Shown one piece after another: positions 16,617-25,275 of a stretch of 63,851 nucleotides of DNA. The translations under genes and the position numbers were made by a program. Positions within the stretch are counted from its first letter, which is position 1; every line of letters begins with the position of its first letter. Under the pieces are notes generated by a model. The model was not told the origin of the DNA. It searched no databases and saw only the letters and a list, made by a program, of their open reading frames with translations. Location of the stretch: the NCBI GenBank assembly GCA_032250805.1, contig JAVVEM010000017.1:1-63851 (forward strand). The letters run 5' to 3'. Origin of the DNA: B18-G4 sp032250805. Its GTDB lineage: Bacteria; Bacteroidota; Bacteroidia; Bacteroidales; B18-G4.

Positions 16617-18275
16617 ATGCTGAAGCATTTATCCATAAAAAACTATATCCTCATCAGGGAGCTCGACCTCGACTTTGAACCGGGTTTTTCTGCCATCACA
16701 GGCGAAACAGGAGCGGGGAAGTCAATCCTCATCGGTGCTCTTTCACTCATACTCGGCAACCGGGCCGATACCGATGTGTTGCTCGAAAAAAATGGAAAAT
16801 GCATTATTGAAGGGACTTTTGGTGTAGACAGGCAACATTTTGGGTCTTTCTTTGAACAGAATGAGCTTGATTTTGATGGCCAGATAGTAATGAGGAGAGA
16901 AATCAGTAATAGTGGAAAATCAAGAGCTTTCATCAATGATACCCCGGTAAAGCTTCCGCTGATGAAAGCCCTCGGAGAACGCCTCGTCGATATTCATTCG
17001 CAGCACGAGACTTTATTGCTGAACGAATCGGGTTTTCAACTTGCAGTGCTTGATAATTATGCCGGCAATAAAGAAGCCTTGCAGCATTACGCGACTGTAT
17101 TTGAGGTATACACGCAGCTCACAACCAGGCTCGACAAGCTGAAAGCACGCAAAAACAGTATCAGATCGGAAGAGGATTTTATCCGTTTTCAGTTTGAAGA
17201 ACTGGAAAAGGCCAATCTTCAGGAAGATGAATTAAACAATCTTGAAGAAGAGCAGGAGGTGATCAATCATGCCGAAGAAATCAAAAGTAAGCTATATGAA
17301 TCGCTGCAGTCGTTGCTGCAATCGGATGACAGCCTTGTCGACCGCCTCACGGCCATCGTCTCTCTCACCGGAAGAATTGCTGATTACCAGAAGGAGATCA
17401 AGGAACTCCACGAACGCCTGCAAAGCACTTCGATCGAATTAAAGGATATTGGCCAGGCACTTGGCCGGCTCGAAGAAGGTATCAGCTTTGACCCTGCGCG
17501 ACTGGAAGAAGTCAGCGACAGGCTGAATTTGATCTACAGTCTGATGCAAAAGCATAAAGTACAGGATATCGCCGCCTTGATTGAGCTAAAGAATGAACTG
17601 GATAGCAGGCTTAATGACATAGAAAATATTGATGGGGATATTGAAAAACTGGAAGAAGAAGTCAGTGCCCGGCAAAAAATGCTTGAGCAGGAAGCCATGG
17701 AACTCAGGAAGAGCCGCAAATCAATGATTCCGAGCCTCGAAAAAGAAATTACCTCAACGCTTAAGCAATTAGGCATGGAAAAAGTCAAGGTAGAAGTTCG
17801 CCTGGATGAATTGAACTTCTTTACCGAATGGGGCAGGGACATGGTCGGATTTTTGTTCTCGGCCAACCCGGGAAGCCCGCCGGCGCCGGTTTCCAGGATT
17901 GCTTCGGGTGGTGAGATGTCGCGCTTCATGCTTGCGCTAAAATCCATGATCACCAAAAAAAACCTCTTACCCACCGTTATCCTCGACGAGATCGATATGG
18001 GTGTTTCGGGCGAAATTGCAGCCAGGGTGGGCAAACTGCTGAAGGCCATGTCGGAAAATATGCAACTGATTGCTATTACTCACTTACCGCAGATCGCAGG
18101 GAAAGCTTCGCAACATTTTAAGGTATTTAAAGAATATGCCGATGAACAGACAGTAACAGAAGTTGTTAAATTGTCGGATGAGGAAAGGGTGAACGAGATT
18201 GCTGCCATGATGAGCGACGAAATTGTCAGCCAGGCAGCAAAAGAAACTGCAAAAGAATTATTGCAAAAGAATTAG
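16617..18275 (+). CDS. recN: DNA repair protein RecN
   Basis: RecN is an SMC-like ATPase that acts early in double-strand break repair. The 552-residue protein has the Walker A site ITGETGAGKSILIGAL (about 26-41), a long coiled-coil middle (about 165-370), the signature region ASGGEMSRFMLALK and the Walker B site PTVILDEIDMGVSGE near the C-terminus. Length is standard. It has its own candidate promoter and is followed 24 bases later by the enoyl-ACP reductase gene. I see no copy of the TGATTA-N5-TAATCA motif found at the 38.8-kb damage locus in its promoter region. Confidence 0.96.
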   Translation: MLKHLSIKNYILIRELDLDFEPGFSAITGETGAGKSILIGALSLILGNRADTDVLLEKNGKCIIEGTFGVDRQHFGSFFEQNELDFDGQIVMRREISNSGKSRAFINDTPVKLPLMKALGERLVDIHSQHETLLLNESGFQLAVLDNYAGNKEALQHYATVFEVYTQLTTRLDKLKARKNSIRSEEDFIRFQFEELEKANLQEDELNNLEEEQEVINHAEEIKSKLYESLQSLLQSDDSLVDRLTAIVSLTGRIADYQKEIKELHERLQSTSIELKDIGQALGRLEEGISFDPARLEEVSDRLNLIYSLMQKHKVQDIAALIELKNELDSRLNDIENIDGDIEKLEEEVSARQKMLEQEAMELRKSRKSMIPSLEKEITSTLKQLGMEKVKVEVRLDELNFFTEWGRDMVGFLFSANPGSPPAPVSRIASGGEMSRFMLALKSMITKKNLLPTVILDEIDMGVSGEIAARVGKLLKAMSENMQLIAITHLPQIAGKASQHFKVFKEYADEQTVTEVVKLSDEERVNEIAAMMSDEIVSQAAKETAKELLQKN

Positions 18276-18299
18276 TATCAAACTCAGAACACAAGTATC

Positions 18300-19151
18300 A
18301 TGGCTTATAATCTATTAACAGGAAAAACAGGAATTATTTTTGGTGCACTGGATAAAAAATCCATTGCCTGGAAGGTTGCTGAAAGGGCTTATGAAGAAGG
18401 AGCCAGATTTACGCTCTCCAATACCCTCTCAGCGCAACGCTTTGGACAGATTGACGAACTGGCCGAAAAAACCGGGTCGATGGTCATTCCGGCCGATGCC
18501 ACAAGCGTTAAAGACCTGGAAGAAGTGTTTGGCAAATCCATGGAGTTCCTCGGTGGTAAGGTTGATTTCGTGCTGCATTCCATTGGGATGTCGATGAACG
18601 TTAGAAAAAAAAGGGTTTATAACGATTTGGATTATAATTATTTCAGCAAAACCCTCGATATCTCAGCGGTTTCATTTCATAAAATGTTGCAGGTGGCCAA
18701 TAAGCTCGACGCCATCAACGAATGGGGTTCTGTTGTTGCTCTTTCCTACATTGCCGCCCAGCGTACCCTTTATGCATACAACGACATGGCCGATGCCAAA
18801 TCCTTGCTCGAGTCTATTGCCCGCAGCTTCGGATATATCTACGGGCGTGAGAAAAAAATACGCATCAATACCATTTCACAATCACCCACCATGACCACTG
18901 CCGGGAGCGGCGTACGGGTTATGGGAGGGTTGATGGATTTTACCGACAGGATGTCGCCCCTGGGCAATGCCGATGCCCAGGAGTGTGCCGATTTTGCCAT
19001 CACTCTATTTTCAGATCTTACCCGAAAGATCACCATGCAAAATATATATCACGACGGTGGTTTCTCAAGCATGGGGATGAGCCAAAAAGCCATGTCGATG
19101 TATAATAAGAGCTTCAATTGTGATTGTAAGGAAGATGAAATTGAAGATTAA
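18300..19151 (+). CDS. fabI: Enoyl-[acyl-carrier-protein] reductase, FabI type
   Basis: This SDR-family enzyme reduces trans-2-enoyl-ACP in fatty acid elongation. The 283-residue protein begins with the FabI nucleotide site GIIFGALDKKSIAWKVAE (FabI lacks the usual GxxxGxG), has VLHSIGMS, and the active-site pair Tyr-x6-Lys in two parts: SYIAAQRTLYAYNDMADAK contains Tyr, Tyr and the Lys seven residues after the second Tyr. The C-terminal tail contains CDC and an acidic end. It belongs to the branch common in Bacteroidota. It shares direction and a short gap with recN. Confidence 0.93.
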   Translation: MAYNLLTGKTGIIFGALDKKSIAWKVAERAYEEGARFTLSNTLSAQRFGQIDELAEKTGSMVIPADATSVKDLEEVFGKSMEFLGGKVDFVLHSIGMSMNVRKKRVYNDLDYNYFSKTLDISAVSFHKMLQVANKLDAINEWGSVVALSYIAAQRTLYAYNDMADAKSLLESIARSFGYIYGREKKIRINTISQSPTMTTAGSGVRVMGGLMDFTDRMSPLGNADAQECADFAITLFSDLTRKITMQNIYHDGGFSSMGMSQKAMSMYNKSFNCDCKEDEIED

Positions 19152-19334
19152 CAGATACTGACAGCCGGTTCCGGTTTCATCTTCCTTTATGCCCGGATCC
19201 GGGGATGAAGAAAAATTGAAGATTCATGGTCTTATGCGCATTCATGCATGATATTGTACGAAAAAATTCCCTATCTTGGCATTCTGTAAGCATCTTAATC
19301 CATTCTAATTATTAACCACTTTAATTAATGCAAT

Positions 19335-20477
19335 ATGATTGGCTTTGAACTGGAAAAAAAACATCTTGAAATCATTGAAAAATATAAGGATTTCGCTAAC
19401 CGCTGGATAATTCCCCAACGCATGAAATGGGATGAATTATCTGAATTTCCATGGGAAATCGTCAAGGCGGCATATGATGAAAAGATCATTAATGGGTCCT
19501 TGCCGGTTGAATATGGCGGGAATGGTTTTTCGATATTCGAAAGTGCGCTTGCTTCTGAAGAGCTCGGCTATGGATGTACGGGCATAGGCATCTGCATTGA
19601 CGCCAGCACCCTGGCCCTCACACCCACCTTCCTTGCAGCCACTGAAGAACAAAAGAAAAAGATCTATGGCGAGATGTACGAAAAGAAAGCTGTGGCTGCC
19701 TATGCACTTACCGAACCCAATGCCGGTTCAGATGTTCAGGGCATCAAATCCACTGCCATAAAAAAAGGTGACAAATATATTCTTAACGGACATAAACGTT
19801 TTATTACCAATGCTGAGGTGGCGGAATTCATTACCGTATTCGCCATGACCGACCCCGATAGGGGATCCAGGAGCCTTTCAGCATTTATCATCCGTGCCGA
19901 TCTACCCGGAATTGAGATCCTGCCGCGACTGCAGAAGATGGGACAGCGGGCTTCGGTTCAGAACGAGATAAAATTTACAGATGTTGAAATTCCTGAAGAT
20001 GCCTTACTGGGGCAGGAGGGACATGGCTTTATTATTGCCATGAAAACTTTCGACCGGACACGTACCGGGGTAGCTGCTGCCGCACTTGGAAATGCACGCG
20101 CTGCTTACGATCACAGCCGCGAATGGGCGAAAAAGCGCATCCAGTTTGGCAAACCCATTGCAGCCCAGCAGGTAATCGCTTTTATGCTGGCCGACATGGC
20201 CACAGAGATCGAAGCTGCCAAAACCCTTGTATGGAAAGCAGCATGGGCCTATGACACCCAACAAAAGGATTTCTCGAAACTTTCGGCAATGTCGAAATAT
20301 TATGCTACCGACATGGCCATGAAAGTCACTGCCGATGCCGTTCAGGTAATGGGAGGGGAGGGGTATTCGCGCGAGCATCCGGTAGAAAAGATGATGCGTG
20401 ATGCCAAGCTTTCTATGATCTATGAAGGCACAAACCAGGTGAACAGGCTGGTGGTTTCGAAAAGCATTTTGAAATAA
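19335..20477 (+). CDS. Acyl-CoA dehydrogenase
   Basis: A standard 380-residue FAD acyl-CoA dehydrogenase. Visible are AAYALTEPNAGSDVQGIKS (FAD/substrate binding), YILNGHKRFITNAE, FDRTRTGVAAAALGNARAAYDHS, the FAD-binding QVMGGEGYSREHPVEKMMRD, and the catalytic base Glu in IYEGTNQVNR near the C-terminus. It oxidises an acyl-CoA in beta-oxidation or branched-chain amino acid breakdown; chain-length preference cannot be told. The preceding intergenic part (19152-19334) has a perfect palindrome CCCGGATCCGGG at 19192-19203 without a T tract. It converges with the next gene. Confidence 0.93.
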   Translation: MIGFELEKKHLEIIEKYKDFANRWIIPQRMKWDELSEFPWEIVKAAYDEKIINGSLPVEYGGNGFSIFESALASEELGYGCTGIGICIDASTLALTPTFLAATEEQKKKIYGEMYEKKAVAAYALTEPNAGSDVQGIKSTAIKKGDKYILNGHKRFITNAEVAEFITVFAMTDPDRGSRSLSAFIIRADLPGIEILPRLQKMGQRASVQNEIKFTDVEIPEDALLGQEGHGFIIAMKTFDRTRTGVAAAALGNARAAYDHSREWAKKRIQFGKPIAAQQVIAFMLADMATEIEAAKTLVWKAAWAYDTQQKDFSKLSAMSKYYATDMAMKVTADAVQVMGGEGYSREHPVEKMMRDAKLSMIYEGTNQVNRLVVSKSILK

Positions 20478-20498
20478 ACTTCAATATACTGCTATAAA

Positions 20499-22286
20499 TT
20501 AAAAACTGTAGCGGTTATCCTCGATAAGCTTATCGGCGATCCTTCTGCGTGCTTCCTTAACATTTACGGGTTTAACTTTGGTAAAGAGTTCGATCCGCTC
20601 AAGCATGACTTCCCGGTCATTTGCTTCCTCAGGAAGTGAGTTGATGGCATCGCGGCCGGCTTTTCTGATCACGTCGGCGGCCTCGTAAATCACAACATCC
20701 AGAATATCCTTGTAGTGCTGACTGAACTTTTGATGCCCCATATTTTCCATCTTTTTAACCCTGAGCATGGTTGATTCGGCAGCATAGGTCTGCATGATAG
20801 CATCAGAAATATTGCATAGCACCTCCTGTTCGTTGAACAGGTTTTTCTGGAAGGCATCAGTGGCAACACCCAGCAAAAATAAAACGGCTTTCTTGAAATT
20901 CCGGGTACACTGTTGTTTTTCTTCGTAACATGTTGGCTTACTCACTGCTTCTTCAACTTCCTTGTCTGATTCCTTCACTAAATGCTGCGCATATCGCACC
21001 ACGTCGAACCCCACTCTTAAGGCTTTTTTGATGGTTGTATCAGCAACCAGCAGGCGATTGATCTCATTGGTCCCTTCAAATATCCTGTTGATACGCGAAT
21101 CCCTGTAGGCGCGGTCTACATCTGTTTCGGCCGAGAATCCCATACCGCCAAAAATCTGTACCGCTTCATCAACAACGAAGTTCAGTGCTTCGGATCCAAA
21201 AACTTTCAGCAGCGCAGCTTCAATGGCATACATGGCGATGGCCTCAATTGTGGCCTGAGGTTTCTCTTTGCCCTCAGCCATAAGCTTTTCGCTGGCTTCA
21301 TCAATATTCTGGCTTACCCTGTATACGGCCGACTCAGTTGCAAAAGTGCGGATAACCTGTTCGCCAAGCTTATGTTTAATGGCTCCGAAGTTAGAGATGG
21401 GCTGGCCAAACTGTTTTCGTTCATTGGCATATTGCACCGATTGGGTAATGGCCCTGCGGGAAGCGCCCAAAACGGTACCGCCCAGCTTGATCCTGCCCAT
21501 ATGAAGAATATTCAGGGCGATCCTGAAGCCACCTCCGCGTTTCCCCAGCAGGTTTTCAACAGGCACTTTTACATCATTATAAAATATCTGTACGGTCGAC
21601 GATCCTTTGATTCCCATCTTTCGTTCTTCGGGATTGATCACCACACCAGGCCAGTTTTTTTCAACGATAAAGGCACTGTATACCCTGTCGTTATCGATCT
21701 TGGCAAAAACTGTTTGCACGTCGGCAAAACCGCCATTGGTGATCCACATCTTCTGGCCGTTGAGGATATAGTGTTTCCCGTCGTCCGAGAGCACCGCCTT
21801 TGTTTTACCGGAATTGGCATCCGAACCGGCATTGGGTTCGGTAAGACAGTAGGAGGCGGCCCATTCGCCTGTTGCAAGCTTTGGAAGGTAGCGTTGCTTT
21901 TGTTCTTCGCTGCCATAATACAATATGGGCAGGGTTCCGATACCGGTATGTGCCGAATAGGCCACAGAAAATGAATATCCCGCACCCATCGCATCACTGG
22001 CCAGCATGGAGGTGACAAAGTCCTGGTTAAAGCCTTCATATTCTTCGGGGAGTGAAACCCCGAGCAGCCCGAGTTCGCCTGCCTTATAGATCAGGTTGCG
22101 CATGAGGCCTTCTTCCTGCGAGTCGATCCTTTCCAGCACTGGAAAAATCTCTGCTTCAAGAAAGTCTTCGCATGTTTGAATGATCATTTGCTGCTCTTCA
22201 TTCAATTCTTCAGGAATGAAGATGTCATTGGCATTTGTTTCCTTGATCAGAAATTCGCCACCACTTTCAATTTTATCTTTATCCAT
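20499..22286 (-). CDS. Long acyl-CoA dehydrogenase with C-terminal extension (VLCAD-like)
   Basis: The 595-residue protein has a full acyl-CoA dehydrogenase core (SYCLTEPNAGSDANSG; YILNGQKMWITNGGF; QIFGGMGFSAETDVDRAYRD; catalytic Glu in RIFEGTNEINRLL at about residue 430) plus about 165 further helical residues, as in mitochondrial very-long-chain dehydrogenases and a common Bacteroidota family. It should act on long-chain acyl-CoA. A TATATTTG box on the minus strand (22319-22312) lies 26 bases before its start. It is convergent with the 380-residue dehydrogenase, with only 21 bases between the stops. Confidence 0.92.
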   Translation of the reverse strand: MDKDKIESGGEFLIKETNANDIFIPEELNEEQQMIIQTCEDFLEAEIFPVLERIDSQEEGLMRNLIYKAGELGLLGVSLPEEYEGFNQDFVTSMLASDAMGAGYSFSVAYSAHTGIGTLPILYYGSEEQKQRYLPKLATGEWAASYCLTEPNAGSDANSGKTKAVLSDDGKHYILNGQKMWITNGGFADVQTVFAKIDNDRVYSAFIVEKNWPGVVINPEERKMGIKGSSTVQIFYNDVKVPVENLLGKRGGGFRIALNILHMGRIKLGGTVLGASRRAITQSVQYANERKQFGQPISNFGAIKHKLGEQVIRTFATESAVYRVSQNIDEASEKLMAEGKEKPQATIEAIAMYAIEAALLKVFGSEALNFVVDEAVQIFGGMGFSAETDVDRAYRDSRINRIFEGTNEINRLLVADTTIKKALRVGFDVVRYAQHLVKESDKEVEEAVSKPTCYEEKQQCTRNFKKAVLFLLGVATDAFQKNLFNEQEVLCNISDAIMQTYAAESTMLRVKKMENMGHQKFSQHYKDILDVVIYEAADVIRKAGRDAINSLPEEANDREVMLERIELFTKVKPVNVKEARRRIADKLIEDNRYSF

Positions 22287-22440
22287 CGTAAAAAAAATAT
22301 TTTTTGGCCTGCAAATATAGGATAAGCCTGAAATAAAAAAAAGTTAATCTATGGGCAGGATATCATTTTTCATGAACAACAGCCCAGGCGAATGCGCATC
22401 GAAACAAGCAAAACGGGGTTGGGAAGCTGCAGAATTACAT

Positions 22441-24984
22441 TTATTTCTTACCTGGTGTTTTTGCTTTTGTGATCTTCACTTTCATAGCATCCTTTTTCTC
22501 GTCATAGTCGAGGTGAACGGTATCGGTAGTTTCGACCTTATGTCTGATCAGTTCTTCGGCCAGCACATCTTCCACATATTTTTGTATGGCCCGTTTGAGT
22601 GGCCTGGCACCAAATTGAGGATCCCAGCCTTTTTCAACGATCTGGTCTTTGGCTTTCTTGCTTATTTTGATCTTATAACCCAGGTCGTGGATCCTGTCGT
22701 AAAGATGCCTAAGCTCAAGATCAATGATCTTATGGATAGCTTCCTTTTCGAGGTTTTCGAAGATCACAACATCGTCAATCCTGTTCAGGAATTCAGGTGC
22801 GAATGATTTTTTCAGTGCATTTTCAATCACCCCCCTGGCAAAATTAGCTTTACTGGCTTTTTTTGCTTCAGTAGAAAAACCAACTCCCTGTCCGAAATCC
22901 TTCAACTGGCGCGATCCGATATTCGAGGTCATGATCACGATGGTATTTTTGAAGTCGACTTTGCGTCCGAGGCTGTCAGTGAGTATGCCGTCGTCCATAA
23001 CCTGCAACAGCATATGGAAAACATCGGGGTGGGCCTTTTCGATCTCATCAAGAAGCACAATGGAATAAGGCTTTCTGCGTACTTTTTCGGTAAGTTGTCC
23101 GCCTTCTTCATAGCCAACGTATCCCGGAGGGGCTCCTACGAGCCTCGAAACAGCGAATTTTTCCATGTATTCGCTCATGTCGATCCTTACCAGTGCATCC
23201 TCGGTATCGAAAAGATAACGGGCCAGCATTTTTGCCAGATGGGTTTTTCCGACACCGGTAGGCCCGAGGAAAATAAAAGTTCCAATAGGCTTGTTCGGGT
23301 CTTTTAAGCCCGCCCTGTTCCTCCTGATGGCTTTTACCACTTTTTTAATGGCCTCGTCCTGGCCGATCACGGTTCCTGCCATATCCTTTTCCATGTTCAT
23401 CAGCCGGTCGCTTTCGTTTGTGGCTATCCGCTGCACGGGAATTCCCGTCATCATGGCGATCACTTCTGCAACATTATCTTCGGTTACCGTTTCACGGTGG
23501 ATCTTTGATTCCTCTTCCCAGCGCTTTTTAGCCTGATCCAGTTCACTGCTGAGGTTACGTTCCATATCCCTGTATTCGGCTGCTTCTTCGAACTTCTGAC
23601 TATTGATGGCTTTGGTTTTTTTGCTTTTCACCTCTTCAATGCGGTTTTCGAGGTCGATGATCTCGGCTGGCACATGGATATTGGTAATATGCACCCTTGA
23701 TCCTGCTTCGTCCATGGCATCAATGGCCTTGTCGGGCAGGTAACGGTCGCTCATGTACCGGTTGGTGAGATGAACACAGGCGCTGATGGCTTCGTTTGTA
23801 TATTTCACCAGGTGATGGTCTTCATATTTTTCCTTGATATTGTTGAGTATCTCAATTGTTTCCTTGGGATTGGTGGCATCAACAAGTATTTTTTGGAAGC
23901 GGCGCTCAAGGGCCCCGTCTTTTTCAATATACTGGCGGTATTCATCCAGTGTTGTTGCACCGATGCACTGTATCTCGCCACGCGCAAGCGCAGGTTTGAA
24001 CATATTTGAAGCATCGAGCGATCCTGAGGCATTTCCTGCACCGACGATGGTATGTATCTCATCAATAAAAAGGATGATGTCGGGATTTTTTTCGAGCTCA
24101 TTCAGCACAGCTTTCATTCGTTCTTCGAACTGTCCGCGGTATTTTGTTCCTGCTACCAGCGAGGCCAGGTCGAGTGTAATAATACGTTTTCCGAACAGTG
24201 CCCTCGAAACCTTTCTTTCAACGATTCTTGTGGCGAGCCCTTCGGCAATAGCTGATTTGCCAACACCGGGTTCACCGATAAGGATGGGGTTATTTTTCTT
24301 ACGACGGCTAAGGATCTGTGCAATGCGCTCGAGTTCTTTTTTTCGTCCTACAATAGGATCGAGACGGCCTTCTTCGGCAGCTCTTGTAACGTCACGGCCA
24401 AAATTATCGAGGACAGGCGTTTTTGATTTCGAATCGGATAACTTTTTTATGTTTCCGCCAAAACCACGGCCGCCTTCATCCATTTCTTCTTCAGGTGCAT
24501 CTTCCGACATCTCGTCGACAGGTTCAATTGAAGGTCCGCCCTGATCGCGCGAGATGATGGTTTTTAGCTCATCTTTAACCATGCTATATTCAACTCCGTA
24601 TTTTTTAAAGGTCCGGCTCACAAGGTTATCCTCATCTTTAAGGATGGAGAGGAGCAGGTGTTCGGTACCGATAAGGTCGCTCCTGAACATACGGGCTTCG
24701 AGATAGGTGATCTTGAGCGCACGCTCGGCCTGCTTTACGAGCGGTATATTGTCGATCTTTATGTTTTTCTTTTCCGGGTTTGCAATGGATTTTTCAATGA
24801 TCTTGCGCATCATCTCCAGGTCAAGCCCGAAATATAGCATGATCTGTATGGCCAGACCTTCACCTTCGCGCAAAATACCCAGCAATAAATGTTCAAGGCC
24901 GATATAGTCGTTTCCCAGACGCAATGCTTCTTCGCGGCTGTATGACAAGACCTCTTTAACCCTTTGAGAGAATTTAGCTTCCAT
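22441..24984 (-). CDS. clpC: ATP-dependent Clp protease ATP-binding subunit ClpC
   Basis: ClpC is an AAA+ unfoldase that feeds substrates to ClpP. The 847-residue protein contains the double Clp N-domain (about 3-150), AAA domain 1 (Walker A GEPGVGKSAIAEGLA; Walker B IILFIDEIHTIVGAG), a UVR-containing middle region (KKTKAINSQKFEEAAEYRD), AAA domain 2 (GPTGVGKTHLAKMLA) and a C-terminal D2-small domain. The UVR motif and length mark it as ClpC rather than ClpA or ClpB. Upstream is a minus-strand TATTTTTG box (25079-25072) and an 18-base near-palindrome in the leader. The adaptor ClpS is encoded at 490-762. Confidence 0.96.
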   Translation of the reverse strand: MEAKFSQRVKEVLSYSREEALRLGNDYIGLEHLLLGILREGEGLAIQIMLYFGLDLEMMRKIIEKSIANPEKKNIKIDNIPLVKQAERALKITYLEARMFRSDLIGTEHLLLSILKDEDNLVSRTFKKYGVEYSMVKDELKTIISRDQGGPSIEPVDEMSEDAPEEEMDEGGRGFGGNIKKLSDSKSKTPVLDNFGRDVTRAAEEGRLDPIVGRKKELERIAQILSRRKKNNPILIGEPGVGKSAIAEGLATRIVERKVSRALFGKRIITLDLASLVAGTKYRGQFEERMKAVLNELEKNPDIILFIDEIHTIVGAGNASGSLDASNMFKPALARGEIQCIGATTLDEYRQYIEKDGALERRFQKILVDATNPKETIEILNNIKEKYEDHHLVKYTNEAISACVHLTNRYMSDRYLPDKAIDAMDEAGSRVHITNIHVPAEIIDLENRIEEVKSKKTKAINSQKFEEAAEYRDMERNLSSELDQAKKRWEEESKIHRETVTEDNVAEVIAMMTGIPVQRIATNESDRLMNMEKDMAGTVIGQDEAIKKVVKAIRRNRAGLKDPNKPIGTFIFLGPTGVGKTHLAKMLARYLFDTEDALVRIDMSEYMEKFAVSRLVGAPPGYVGYEEGGQLTEKVRRKPYSIVLLDEIEKAHPDVFHMLLQVMDDGILTDSLGRKVDFKNTIVIMTSNIGSRQLKDFGQGVGFSTEAKKASKANFARGVIENALKKSFAPEFLNRIDDVVIFENLEKEAIHKIIDLELRHLYDRIHDLGYKIKISKKAKDQIVEKGWDPQFGARPLKRAIQKYVEDVLAEELIRHKVETTDTVHLDYDEKKDAMKVKITKAKTPGKK

Positions 24985-25003
24985 AAATTAAGATTGGTGT
25001 TGT

Positions 25004-25021
25004 TTGTTCATTAATTAACAA
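25004..25021 (-). promoter_or_regulatory. Near-palindrome in the clpC leader, possible operator
   Basis: TTGTTCATTAATTAACAA pairs with itself at 8 of 9 positions and lies 20 bases before the clpC ATG and about 50 bases downstream of the TATTTTTG box. It could bind a dimeric stress regulator. AT-richness makes chance occurrence possible. Confidence 0.35.
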
Positions 25022-25275
25022 GTGAACTGCCTTCATGTTCACCGTATTGACCGCATACTGGTAATATCTTACAAAAATACACATAATTGGTCGAACTGAC
25101 GCATCAAAGATACTTACACTCCAAATTAAATCGGGGCAAAGCAGCCATATACTTATCAACACAATTCTGTTAAAAATATTAGCAGCTAAAAATGTCTATA
25201 ATAACTGAATTTTCACTACTTTCGTGGCTTCTAAAGTACATGTATAGCTTTGTTTAAAACTAATTATCGAGGAAC

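Noticed and set aside
19192..19203. CCCGGATCCGGG palindrome as terminator of fabI
   Set aside because: No T tract follows in either direction, and a 12-base GC palindrome has no loop as it stands; it may be chance.
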